Assembly (NCBI RefSeq): GCF_000003605.2
Contig: NW_003129357.1
Location: 65,984-116,037, forward strand
Length of the DNA: 50,054 nucleotides
DNA from: Saccoglossus kowalevskii
Lineage: Eukaryota; Hemichordata; Enteropneusta; Harrimaniidae
Direction of reading: 5' to 3'
The translations under genes and the position numbers were made by a program. Each line of letters starts with the position of its first letter. The stretch's first letter is position 1. Under the pieces are notes generated by a model. That model did not search any database. It was not told the origin of the DNA and saw nothing but the letters and a program-made list of their open reading frames with translations. Shown piece after piece: positions 12,177 to 27,060 of this stretch.

Positions 12177-15100
12177 GAAATACCACCTGTCACCTGATTC
12201 TCTAAAATATCGTGTCGTGAATGCGCAATCACAGTGATTTATGAACACGTGCATCCCATGGTCTACCCCAGTTACTTTTGATCACGGGGATAAGTGTACA
12301 TCCATCAGCAGTGATAAACACCTGGGTAAAAGTAATATTAATTAAGAGCACAACAGGAATTATATAAAGCCTTCTGACAATCTACGACTGTCAAACGATA
12401 TACCGCATCTTTTAAGAGTTGTTGTACGACATGTGGGTAATTTACATGTTTCTTGTATATTTCATCAAGGTTGTCTGTAGAATTAATGATATACAATCAA
12501 AACCTCTCTCACGTATAGTATACTTTCCCTGCAGGTTCATAATGTCCGCTTATGGTCATTAACCTCTACTGACATTACAAATTGTCTATATCGGTGCGTA
12601 CATAACCTTTTGATGTCCTGCAAAATGAAGGACATGTGAACTGAATTTAAGTAGGCTACCAAATGACTGGAAGTAAAACTCGATTAGTTAAGAATAAATC
12701 TCCTTTTCTAAATGTCGCTTCTTTGGAAAATCTTCTACCATACTTTTAACGAAAGCTTTTATATAGAGTGCGTCAACAGCTTCAATACGTAACCAATTTG
12801 CCTAAAGTGAGATTATTTCCGCCGCAATATCCTTGGTAACGTGTCTGTGCAGTAGTGACGTTGTGTTATTGAGTAGGTCCCAAGTGAATAAAGAAAATCA
12901 TTACCCTTCATGTCTACTCAGTCAACTCCCAAATGACACATTTTGGAATATAGATTTTCGATGAAGTGTTCGTATCTTTAGATTTATCTAGTGTGCACTG
13001 CGTTGGACATATATGTTAACTATGATGTATATATATATGGATCCGCCAAAGTGGCTATAATCAAGGTTTGCGAAATCAATCGATCATTAGGAAATGGACA
13101 TAATCGTTGATTTTGATTTCAATATTACGTTACTAAAAAGTACGTTATCCCGAGTATCAAAATCTATTGCATCTTCAAAAGACACGCCCCACATATAAGG
13201 GTTTTATACTGACTTACTAAAGCGTACGACTAATGCCCTCTAATATTAAAAAAAAGGGCTCAAACCAAACAAACTAACAGACTGATATTAAAATAAAATG
13301 TTTCAGTAATCTTTAACCAGGGTTTGCTTGTTTTCATTCATATATGTTAGATTCAATATCCAACAAAATGTAGAAGTAACACATTTGTTGTATATTTGTC
13401 TAATAACGTATATATCATGTCAAAAATATCGCACAAATATGGTTATTTAAAAAAAATGTTGGTTCCTTGAGCAATTTTCAGCAGATGTAATCTTTTAAAA
13501 CAAAATTATAACTTTTATGTCATTAAGTCTATGTTAACGTCGTTTTTGAACAAAGTATTGACGTATTTATGAACTGGTTCACGCACATATTATATTTAAG
13601 GGTATTGTGTATAATATGGCAAACGTAATGAAATGTGAGAAACCTTATTTTTTTCATTAGATGCAGCATATATAGGAGTTCCCTTCTTAAGTTCGAGCTA
13701 ACGGCCTGGGACACGATTTTCACCTATTTATGGTGTTTGGGCTATTGCAAAATTAACCGCTTTAACATTTTAGAAAAATACAACACAGTACATATTTACA
13801 ACACAATTTGTACCGCATTGCTCATATACACGAAATATATATATTACACAGATTCTATCACCACTTTGAATTGACAGCTTTTTAAAATTTCCTTACACCT
13901 CAATAATACAAATAACTGAATCAGAATAATGATCTAGCCATTGTGAGATGACATTGACAAATGAAGGACTCTATGATTTCATTCGGTCTGACAGCTTTTG
14001 CGTATTTAAGGGGTATATACAGTACATCACACGAATTAGTTCACGGGAATTCAGATGGGAAAACCAATTCACGATTTTCTAATATCCTCCACACCTGATG
14101 TATGTTACCATGGTTAACCTCCTGAATTCGTATCCGGGCAGATGTCATCATGCATGTATAAGAACGATTTCTATTAATCAGGTTGTCATAGGCTGGTTAT
14201 TGTGTTGGCCATGAAGGCAAAGGTTGTCAATATCAATGCATTACAGTGTTACAGAAATGGTGTATAAATGAAATTTCGATTAACAAAAATATTCAGGCCT
14301 TTCCTTCCATCATGGCTTATATGAGGTAATAAAACAAACGGACACATGAAGTGACGAAACGTAATAATTTTCTATTATGATTTAGCAAAAATGTGTTTAT
14401 AATCATTAAATTGTTAAAAGTATCTATCTTTGAAATTGAGTCTATCAAACATGTCTGACAGATCTCATCGCAAGGCATTCACATTATTTTATATTTAGTA
14501 CACTTCAAACTATCAATCACTAAGTACTCACACTAACCATCTTCCTCTGTATCACACCTTACATGACATTGAATCTGAGATTGCTGAATAGATTACATTT
14601 TGGAATATCCTCGCTTCTTTTCTGACACGTGTCTGAATATACGTACAAATCAAACGCATTGATCTCGACTAAATTCAAATAGATAATTTGACGTCTGATC
14701 AAGTGTGTGTATGTGTATTGTATTTCCACGGACCTAAAGTTAGGAAATTAGGGAAATTGACAGTATGAATGAAAATTACACCATAACAACATTTGATAGG
14801 TAATTTTACATGTGTGTAGTAACAAGAGGTAACAGAAAAAATATAACAACACCGTTTAAAAAGTAACATGCCAAGAATGTGTAAATAGTTGTTACGAATA
14901 ACATAAGATAGAACCAAACGTATGTGTTTTCATTACTTATATAAGGAGAGTAGAATGAAGGATTATAATTACGTAATTCGAAACATCGCACCAGGACTAT
15001 AATTGAATTGCAAAGGGTAAACATCCATTTATATGCTTACGTAAAGTTGATATCAAATTTCTAACTAACCTTCGTGTGTTGCCTACGCATGTCAACGATT

Positions 15101-15920
15101 GCATGCTCTCGGAAGGGATACATCATTCAAATGTTTTTTTTATATAGAATGTAGTACTTTTATTGTATTTCGGTTTGACAGATTTAATTTAATCCTGCGT
15201 GAAATAATTTTGAAATAACACTAATTTGTTCCTGACAGAGCATGATGAAGAGTTCCGTCACATACACAACAACAAACCATATCGACAATATCAAAGACAT
15301 ACAATACTAATTGAATTGACAACTTCCAGTGACGTGTACAAGAATGACAGACAGTCATGTCGTATTGCTAAATTAAGTGACGATACATTTGTGTGATCAA
15401 GCAATCGAATTGGTGCCATGGTTACGGGATTATGGTACCCTTAGTATGATTTAACTGTAGGTGTATTCAATTGTATTCATATTTTTTATATTATAAATAT
15501 TCATCAAATACGACTAAAATGAGTGTATTATGTAAGAGGCCATGTTGTTATATTCATCAATTACGTTCTTCAGAAAAAAACTATTGGATGTGAATGAGAC
15601 GCAAATTATCAATAGTTTTGTAACTGAATATTTTATTTGAATTATGGTATATGTTGAACATTAAAATATCAGTTTATTTCAATATTTATATAATATACAA
15701 CAAACACTCTCAAAAATGCTTGATTATACTTAATCTCACTGTGTGATTAAACCCTGTCATGTAAATTTTGAGAGAAATCAATGAATAAATATTGTAATAT
15801 TTTATCGATCAGAATTGGTCAGAACAATCCCAACAAAACAAAAGCGTTATTTTATTTTTTTAAATTATTTTTTTTCATCTCAATATTGCATCTCAATAAC
15901 AAATAATTGACAGTAAGATT
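12176..15920. other. Non-coding, no gene seen
   Basis: AT-rich intergenic DNA downstream of the receptor. No reading frame shows recognisable domains or codon bias; no RNA gene was recognised. Confidence 0.6.
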
Positions 15921-16352
15921 TCTGATGAAATACCTTCTTTATTTTAGCTACAATCATAGCAGTATTCATTTGTCTGATGAAATACATCCTTTATTTTAGC
16001 TACAATCATAGCAGTATTCATTTGTCTGATGAAATACATCCTTTATTTCAGCAACAATCATAGCAGTATTCATTTGTCTGATGAAATACATCTTTTATTT
16101 CAGCTACAATCATAGCAGTATTCATTTGTCTGATGAAATACATCCTTTATTTTAGCTACAATCATAGCAGTATTCATTTGTCTGATGAAATACATCCTTC
16201 ATTTTAGCTACAATCATAGCAGTATTCATTTGTCTGATGAAATACATCCTTTATTTTAGCTACAATCAAAGCAGTATTCATTTGTCTGATGAAATACATC
16301 CTTTATTTTAGCTACAATCATAGCAGTATTCATTTGTCTGATGAAATACTGA
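15921..16352. repeat. 52-bp minisatellite, 8 full copies plus a partial
   Basis: Units begin TCTGATGAAATAC at 15921, 15973, 16025, 16077, 16129, 16181, 16233 and 16285, with a partial ninth at 16337. The period is exactly 52 bp and copies differ at only one to a few bases, so the array is young or homogenised. Each unit contains CTTTATTTTAGC or a close variant, which on the minus strand gives AATAAA; only the unit at 16181 has lost it (TTCATT). The array lies about 500 bp past the receptor stop codon on that gene's strand. Confidence 0.97.
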
Positions 16353-16849
16353 CAAACAATGATAGGTAACGACTAGTTTAATCGAACGAACTGCTATGTT
16401 TGAAGTTGAAACCATAATTGTGTTTCATGATTAACAGCCGAATGTTGTTGTTTTAAACACAAAATTACTCAATCACGATCACAATTTGTTTAGAGTTATC
16501 CACATAACCTCGTGAATCTAAAGTGTATATAATTGAGCAGTCGCGGACTTCATTACGTAACACAATAGGTAAACAAATATAATCAGTATATAACGCTAGC
16601 AAGTAAACAGTAAATGATGATCGTAATAAGCCCTGCCTTGACGATGTGTGAACACACCCAATTTATATATATGTACAATGTGGGTGTCACGTGCTACAAT
16701 AATTGGTACACGATTTCCTTCTCCTGTCCATTAAACGTTGAGTATCAAGTATGTACAATTTGTAAGGCTTTGATGAACTGTACATGTTGTACTGCTGAAT
16801 TCACGTAATTCGCAATCAGATACAAGATTGTATAACAATCCCTTGTAAT
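16353..16849 (-). other. Probable receptor 3' UTR / downstream flank
   Basis: This is the stretch between the TAA stop of the receptor and the 52-bp array. I see no coding signal. The first AATAAA-type signals met on the minus strand are an ATTAAA near 16,376 and then those in the repeat units, starting at 16302-16307. The 3' UTR would therefore be about 500-570 nt if those signals are used. The 3' end is inferred and no transcript evidence is available. Confidence 0.4.
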
Positions 16850-17778
16850 TTAACATTTTGTGGCGTGGGAAGTGTGTTTCAAACTACCACTGAGTCCAGT
16901 TACACGCGATATCGATGTAAATGTCGGTCCTCTTCGGATTTTCTGCAAAGGTCGTCGCTTGAATCCAAGAGCACTTAGAAACGCCATTTTGAATTTGGAG
17001 GACATTATGTTGTAAATGACGGGATTTATTGCTGAGTTCAAGTAAAACATAACACGACAAAGTGTTATTAAACTTAACAGACCAGTTATACCAAGAGACA
17101 TTTGATTGTTCCAAAAAATTAGCCAAAGTGACACCACTCGCTGTGGTAGTAGACAGACGAAGAACAGCGTCACTACGGCAGAAAGCATATACACTGCCCT
17201 TTTCCGGGCACGGACATTTGACGAGTCTCTCATGCCGTCATCGTCAGAGACGGAACGCTGTTCGCCGGTAGACGACCTGCGTATAATAGCCATTAGCTTC
17301 AAAGTGCGCATGGCGTCCTCATTTTTCTCGAATCGAATGCGCCGGCTTGTGCACTTTCCGTTGGCGTATACTGTTCGGTCAGTTACCTGGTGAAGAGGTG
17401 GCGGGTTATATCGAAGTCGTGTGGCGATTTTCCCATATAAACAACCCATGAAAACCATGGGAATGAAGAAAAATATACCTGTTAATACAAGGATATAGAC
17501 CTGCGAGACAATCCCTGTAATGTAAGTGCCGCATGAGTATTCAGTACTGCCGTCTGACTCCAGGTAGGGCTCGTATTTTGCCAGCAATAAAAAAGGTATA
17601 CTTGCTGCCGTGGAAACCATCCAAATGCAAACACAAATTTTCAAAGTCCTTTCTGAAGTGCACGTATACTGCGCTTTTAACGGGTGACATATCGCCACGT
17701 AACGTTCCATAGCAATGGCCACCAAAGTTAAGACGGAGGCGTGTTCTGTGGAATGCTCCAAAAATGGCACCAGTTTAC
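16850..17778 (-). CDS. Class A neuropeptide GPCR, exon 2 (TM3-TM7, C-tail); TRHR/GHSR/ETHR-like
   Basis: Second coding exon, completing codon 115 (T+GT = Cys, C3.25) and running to a TAA stop. Acceptor is a pyrimidine-rich tract ending CTACAG. Joined product: 343 + 929 nt = 423 codons plus stop. TM3 opens KLVPFLEHS and ends in ERY (139-141, the DRY position) followed by VAICHPLKAQYTCT, typical of TRH/ghrelin/ETH-type receptors. TM4 is about 162-181 (W167); C197 in loop 2 can pair with C115. TM5 is about 205-229 (P221). Loop 3 is long (about 230-307), basic and Ser-rich, with a PKA-like RRSS at 281-284. TM6 is about 308-336 and reads CLLP, so Leu324 replaces the usual toggle Trp before P326. 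TM7 carries NPVIY (366-370), then an amphipathic helix 8 (MSSKFKMAF) and a basic tail. The receptor should signal through G proteins; ligand and exact subfamily are inference. Confidence 0.95.
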
Positions 17779-17986
17779 CTGTAGAAGAAACAAATGAAAA
17801 GTATTAAATCGCTGAAATAAATGACTTTTGTTGTATGTTAAACTATATCACCTAAAACCACTCCGCTTGTGTAGTCAGAGAGCGAACATTTCAGACATGG
17901 TAATGCGAATGGATGGATTCCATATTGCATTAAATTACCTGTCACTTATGGGCAAGAAGTATGAAGGCTCTCATCTGGAAAAATTA

Positions 17987-18736
17987 TTAAAGGGAACCTC
18001 AATCCAAACAACATAATGACCCCTAAAGAAAAAGCTCCCACAAATGTACGAGAATGCATTTACACTTTTTTATAACAGTTTTCATTCTCTAAGATATTCA
18101 ACTTTTCATCGCTTAATAAGTATCAGCCATCTTGATTCTCAAGCAAGGATTAGGGGTAANNNNNNNNNNNNNNNNNNNNNNNNNNNNNNNNNNNNNNNNN
18201 NNNNNNNNNGTCAGAAATTGAGAAAATTATTTCATCTATAACATGAGAAATACTTGATGCGAATTAGTTCAAATTTTCGTTGTACATATTACTCATGTAT
18301 ATAATTATAGTAATGGAAATGAGAATTTTACAAATACACATAAAGTGAAGATATTGTTGAAAACGTTAAAAAAATAAAAATCAATATTTTAGTTGTGAAA
18401 TATAGAGTGTCACTTTTTTGTCCCCTTTTTGCACTCAACATGTGATATATCACCTATATAACCTACTCACGTTGGTAAATTGTATACAATTTGAAGTTCA
18501 ACTTTTGAAGTTATAGATGAAATCATTTTCTCAATTTCTGACAACAGATTCTATGATGTCATACTTTACCCATAATCCTTTGCTTGAAAATAAAGATGGC
18601 TGACTACGTAATACTGATGAAAAGTGGAATATCTAGAGAATGAAATGTGATACGAAACTGTAAATTGCATTCTCCTACATTTGTGGAGCTTTTTCTTTAG
18701 GGGTCATTATGTTGTTTGGATTGAGGTTCCCTTTAA
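17987..18736. mobile_element. Foldback / MITE-like element with TTAA ends (piggyBac-like target)
   Basis: The sequence TTAAAGGGAACCTCAATCC at the left is mirrored by its reverse complement at the right end (18718-18736). The complementarity continues inward for more than 200 bp: left arm 17991 to about 18252, right arm about 18505-18732, roughly 90% identical with small indels. TTAA is present at both outer ends (17987-17990 and 18733-18736), as expected for a TTAA target-site duplication. There is no transposase frame, so it is non-autonomous. The assembly gap at 18160-18209 interrupts the left arm. It lies in the receptor intron close to exon 2. Assignment to the piggyBac type rests only on the TTAA ends. 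Confidence 0.85.
18160..18209. other. Assembly gap (50 N)
   Basis: Exactly 50 N, the same as the second gap, so probably a placeholder length. It sits in the left arm of the foldback element, where long inverted repeats commonly break short-read assemblies. The intact right arm suggests only about 23 nt are missing. Confidence 0.99.
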
Positions 18737-20540
18737 TGGAGTAATACAACAACGTATATTCTGAATAAAATGTCATATAATCGTGGCGTCACATCCCAGA
18801 AGTTAAAGCGGGAGGGTCGTCACTTGCGCACGCACGGGAATTGAGTCCCAAGCGATGATATCAACACACGCTGAAAAAGCAAGTCATGGGTAGACGCTTC
18901 TTTGTGAACATTGACACGCTATGACGCAGATGACGACTCCCTTGCTTTAATAGGAGCTCTATTTCGACTTCACGAGGAGGCCTTTGCGGAATATATTTAT
19001 AGTAATAACGGTGTGGTGGAATGAATGATGACCAAGATGCCATACATACCCTGCTGGTACAGCCTATGGTACAACTTATGTTGCAGTTTGAATATTTCCA
19101 ACAAGGAGGAAGTTTTTTTTGGAAACGTTGGAGCGCTGATTCGTAACTAGTCGTGAGTGAGCAGCAATAAAAGCGGCACATAGAAAGACACAAGGAAGCA
19201 ACAGAAAGCAAAATTGATAGGGATGAACAAGATGAGGAAAAGTTGACATCAACCGCCTTGTATCGAAAATGAAAAGAATATTTAATATATGTGGAAAACG
19301 TAATTAATATATGAGAAAGTACAACTACGTCTACAACAGCCAAACTTCGACACGACCACCGAGCATCCGTAAAAAAGCATGCTTTATAACCAAGCTGACA
19401 CTGAGACCGTGTGATTCAAAGCCATTCAATGCAAATAGAATACATACAGGATACTAGAAGGTGGTCAGAGCCCTCTTTACCCGGTATCAGTACAATTGGA
19501 CTCTCTCCTATATGGCATTCCGTTTCCTATGAATGATTTCCCTATGTAATCATAATACTATACTATTCATTTAGTATCTATTAACACAACATTAAAATTG
19601 GTGAATAATATACGTTATGTATTATATTATATTGAACATTGTACACCAGTACACAATATATACCCTCTTTATGTTTATTATGAAATTATTATGCTGCTGG
19701 AAAATTCGCAATGAATATTCATATTTTGCCATTTCCTAATTGATTTTTTGTGGAATCTTAATTAATAACGTGTTGCATGAACTAAAAATGTAAGACGATC
19801 ATAATGGCACATAATTCAATTGACGCTACTATAATGTGTTTTAGATAATACATCATGAATCATGTTCGATGCAATGCACTGCGCGAAACATGATCGAGAT
19901 AACGAGAGTTTAAAAACTGTTTTTTTGTAGTTGATGAATGAGATAAAAAATATGTATTTTTTTACCATTTTATAAAAAATATCAATATGTAATCGAAAAT
20001 ATCTTCTAAAAATACTGATACCACAATTTAACTCTACACACTACCTATACATGTTCAGAACGACCCATTCTTGCAAAACATGTACTCGATGTTGTACGGT
20101 ATTTCTTACTTTAGCTATTGTGAGAAATGGATGACTAGTTCTATTTTTAGCCTGCTTTTACATTGATATAATAGTACGTTTCAGTGTTAAGTACTCGCGT
20201 GTCAACATGCACTGACCCGTGGACCTGCCACCCTTGGTGACCTATAAATATAATGGGAAATGCATTGATATATATATAAGCGATTTAGTAAAGAGTGTTC
20301 AGTGAATGAACGTAGCCTGTAATAAACTTTAATTGTTAATTAGAATATATGTAGCGTTATTGTATCTAGAACCAACATAATTCCATACACTACATAAACT
20401 GATCTGGTCATATTGATATACGTTATTACGCCAATAGATGTTGCCATTTCTATATCTATATATGGGAGAGATGTTTGTTAGTATTCTTTTAAATTGAAAA
20501 AAAATGCCAGGTTTTCAAAATCATGGGAATAAATGAAAAC
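18737..20540. other. Intron sequence, no gene seen
   Basis: AT-rich intronic DNA. A 160-codon open stretch on the minus strand (18861-19343) starts with TTG, is low in complexity in places and resembles no family I know, so I do not call it. A small hairpin joins ATCATGTTCG (about 19,860) with CGAAACATGAT (about 19,888). Nothing else stands out. Confidence 0.6.
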
Positions 20541-20544
20541 ACGC

Positions 20545-20612
20545 AACAAAAGACTCGAACTCATGACTACGGCATGATAGTACCTAGCTACATCACTGAG
20601 TCACAGTAACCG
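20545..20612 (-). mobile_element. tRNA-derived SINE head (degenerate)
   Basis: Read on the minus strand, 20603-20584 gives TGACTCAGTGATGTAGCTAG, close to a tRNA A box, and 20562-20552 gives GAGTTCGAGTC, close to a B box. The 20-odd bases between them are the right distance for a tRNA anticodon region. A 7-bp acceptor stem and a proper T stem cannot be formed, so this is not a functional tRNA gene. The minus-strand sequence beyond the B box runs on without a tRNA 3' end to a T-rich tract near 20,500, as in a SINE body. Alternatively it is a decayed tRNA pseudogene. Confidence 0.45.
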
Positions 20613-23199
<2,587 letters not shown>

Positions 23200-25873
23200 G
23201 ACGAGGGCGTGTCGGCGAGTCTTCAAAGTCTACATCCGTTTTAATTCTCAGAGCTATTATTTAGGCATGGCGCCACGCCGGCAATAAATAGAATTTCTTA
23301 GTGGGTAACATTACAACAATTTAATTTAATTTTAAACCAAGACCATCATTTCCATTTATAAAAATGTGATATATGATTAAATTGCTCACATCCGGATATA
23401 TATTCAGTCATTATTAAACTACATATAACTACCCCTACGATAATAATAAACCCATTTATAATACCAACAACAGTACTGCGCTCAGTTACTTTATCTAGGA
23501 AGAGTGGAAATATTGCTACTATTATATTACAAGGATACGGCTTCCAGCGACACGCTCCATTTAACACGCATTTAACATCATGTTACTGTACTTTTTCTTG
23601 TACCTGTTTATATACATATATTACAGCGAGTGACCTGGCAAGGAATAAATATATAGCAGAACATGGATGCCGTAGAAAATATCGTTTGACGTCGTATTAC
23701 TGTAAACAACATATATCAGGAGAGCATAGAAATATAAGCGTGTATGTACATGTGTATGTTTATATCACTGTATTTATTTTCATTTGAGGTTATGATGACA
23801 ATCAAATTAAACACATAGGGTATATAACCGACTCTCCGTCAGTGGTACATCCACTTTTAATAGAAGTGATGAGTGTTGGAGATACTTAACAAAGTGTATC
23901 ACCCGACAACAGTATTTCTCAAAGATACATTTCACCTTAGATTATACATATTTAAATGAATGTTATTGTTTATGGCTCGTATCAAAACACATTTCACAAC
24001 GAAGTAGTATAGTTATCCCCTATGATCAAAATTAGTATGCCATACAAATAGATTCAATGTGAAACGATAACTCGAATTAGAATTGCGTCCGTCGTATCGT
24101 GTTATATGACGCTATGACATCGCATGTGTTGATATTTATAATAAACGTGCCTGTAAATTATTACATGTTGCGTCATATTACGGTAAGATATGTCTATGAA
24201 AATATGGTAAAAGTTATCAATGTAATTTATGTTATGTAAACATATCAAATGTCTTTTTCATTTTCATATAATATTCGTACCGTGAATTGTATAAATAGCT
24301 GTGACAAACGATTGTTATATCATCGACCTAAGCGTGGTCTGTCGCATGATTTGTGATGTCGTTATAAGTGTGGTCTCATGTGGTGCGGTGTGACTCAACG
24401 AGATGTGGCGCGTTGTTACGTAATATTGTGAAGATGTGATGTTTTGTGATGGATGCATGATGTAATGCAATGTAGTGATAATATATGGAATAACATAAAC
24501 AATAACAGTTAAGAAGATAATTAAAGTTCTCGAGTGTATCATGTTTATTAAGTAACGTTAGATGTTTTAGCGAAGCCTCTCAATCACAGCTAATGTATCT
24601 CGGTTACCTGAGCAGCACACGTCGCGACATAAAGGTAAATGCTTAATACTAGAACAACTGATTCACGGGCAGTACAACAATTAGGCGAGTATACTCATTT
24701 AATTATGTCGAAAACAATTATAATACACTTTACGAAGGCGATTTGAATCTACTGATGGGAAATCAAAACAATTTGATGCAGAGTCATGACCGCGTAATTG
24801 GTTTTAAATACACCAATGTTGATGTGCAAAATGTGAACAGTCAACTTCTGGTCAAGAAACATTTATTTAGAAATCCAGCGATCCATGTATTAGCACATTT
24901 CTGAATTCATGCCAAAAAGCATGCTTTAATGAAACATAATGTGTAACTAGCAGAGGTAATATATCAATTCACAGTAATGTGAGAAAAATATATACAGACA
25001 TTAACAGGACATGGACAGGAATAATAACATGATTACATGTGTATTCAGTTCACGAACGGATTAAAAAGTGTATATAACATGAGATAGTTTTCATTATGGA
25101 ACTATTAGTATGACAGCAGTACTAGTCGACAAACAGTAAAAAATACATATACATTTTTGAATTTGCAAAAGTAAAATTGTATTATGACAATTATTAATAG
25201 AACAAAATTAACAAGTGAAACGTGTCTTTATCTATGTGCATTTTAGCCTGAACCTCATATTATTTTGTAATTTGTGTTGTCTATCACGAGTCATCTGGAC
25301 ACAGTTATGTTCAATGCGAATACTTGCAACCAGGAGATAATCATCAAACAACACAACTATATCGGTTGGTCTGACCGTAGTCGCTGCCACACTGTGAACG
25401 TAGCTATAGCGCTGATTACTTGAATTTCTTCCGGCATTCAAGGATTTGTTAACGTCGTATACCGATGTTTAGTGCTTATATTTATTTCATCAAGGTATTA
25501 CTCGTTGTGTACCGTACATACATACATGTGTTTGCATTAAATTGTTCATTTAACCGGAAATATGTTGTTATATTGCGTTTTATTTAGGTTAGATCCGGGT
25601 CTGATTGACCCCTAGTGTAGTGTGCGCGTCGTGTATACACATTGGGGCTTCTGAAACAGTGGTCCATAGCGAGTTGATACCTACACAAATCTTAAATGTG
25701 ACAGTAATTTCGAGAGGGATTATGGAATACAAATACATATGAACCACTGGAAGTGTGATGAAACAGCTACTTGGGAATGGAGAACATTATCGATGTTGTC
25801 ATTGAAAACTTTGGAAGGATCGATTTTGCGATGCAGTCTTTTACACAATGTTTGTTTGTATAACAATACAAAT

Positions 25874-25920
25874 ATTGACCCCGGCCTCGGTCGGTATTAT
25901 CGACCTTGGCCCGGGTCAAT
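25874..25920. repeat. GC-rich hairpin, 20-bp arms and 7-nt loop
   Basis: ATTGACCCCGGCCTCGGTCG (25874-25893) and the reverse complement of 25901-25920 match at 17 of 20 positions, with GTATTAT as the loop. It is strikingly GC-rich for its surroundings. It looks like a solitary palindromic repeat unit, but no second copy was seen in the window. Confidence 0.85.
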
Positions 25921-27052
25921 GTTTCTATAGTATCTGGCCTTCTCAGAACTAATCATTTTCATAAATTGCTTCTTCGCTGTATAGACGTTTACTTTGCAAC
26001 CTATGTGAGTTAATTATTATTGCATATATTTTTTGTGGAACCAATATTCACGAATATTAAAAATATGTTTGAAATCTTGATTAAAAGTATTTATGTTCAA
26101 TTGGGCAGTTAATTCGATCTCTATGTATATACAAACTATGTAGTTTTAATACAAATGACGATTCAATCAAATTGACGAGTCTATGATTGATCCAGCAACA
26201 AATCGGTAAGCCTAATTCGTCTTTTTTATATTCAATTGACCATTATACTATACAGCTAGTCACGTTATACTATGAAGTAAACATCCTGCGCCAGTTGAAT
26301 TATCTTTATAATGAGCATCGAATGACACGTTTGATCAGACTAAAAGTGCAGTTTTCACTTGAGAAACCCATTCGATTATGCTGAGTTACGCTACATTATG
26401 CAAAGAAGTTTTGTACTATGTATATAATATGTACATATATGTGTCCTATATGTATATTAATTCGTAATATATATATAACAAGGTAAATCGCGGTGCAACT
26501 ATAAAGAATACCATGAGCCAGCGGTTGACATTGTCTGTGATAAATTTGTTATATGTAATCGGTCAAAGGACATCAAGTATCAACGCACAAACAGATAATT
26601 TTGCAGATCTACATCAACACGCAAACAAAGGTTCGCCTAGAGAGACATATGTCACGACATCACGACTTCAAGAATCAGTGAATAACAAGTGAATACATAC
26701 GGACAGATATTTAAATGACTTGCAGTTGAATCATCAAAGACATACGTGAGTAATGTTAGAGTTTTAAGCACTAGGTCATAATACTATTTGCAAATTGACA
26801 AAACATCACATGTGGTGAATGTAAGTCGTTTATGTCGTGCGTTCGTGAACAAATATTGAAATGCCATAGTCGTACAGCACTGCTTTCAATTTCCCAGCAA
26901 ACAAATATATTTGACATGCGTTGTATGCGACATATATCGAACACAACCGATGCGCTGTGGCGACTGCGGTACCTTCCTATAAAAAACAACAAGAAAACAA
27001 CAGCAACAATGCATTCCAATTCATGTGAGCGACCTTAAGTGTCAAAAACATA

Positions 27053-27060
27053 TGACGTCA
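27053..27060. promoter_or_regulatory. CRE-like palindrome TGACGTCA
   Basis: Perfect 8-bp cAMP-response-element consensus inside the receptor intron. Sequence match only; about one is expected by chance in 65 kb of balanced DNA. Confidence 0.3.

Noticed and set aside
11961-12254. Several frames rich in His-Thr or Cys-Val
   Set aside because: They are translations of the (CA)n microsatellite.
15921-16352. Tandem C/D-box snoRNA cluster (TGATGA and CTGA in each unit)
   Set aside because: The CTGA and TGATGA overlap in one spot instead of flanking a guide region, and no terminal stem is present.
15921-16352. CRISPR array
   Set aside because: The units are contiguous 52-bp copies with no variable spacers, in an animal genome.
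17062-17393. Plus-strand frames opposite receptor exon 2
   Set aside because: They are antisense shadows of the receptor coding sequence.
18861-19343. 160-codon open stretch on the minus strand in the receptor intron
   Set aside because: It starts at a TTG rather than ATG, has runs of Ser/Cys/Leu and no recognisable domain, and lies in intronic DNA; probably chance.
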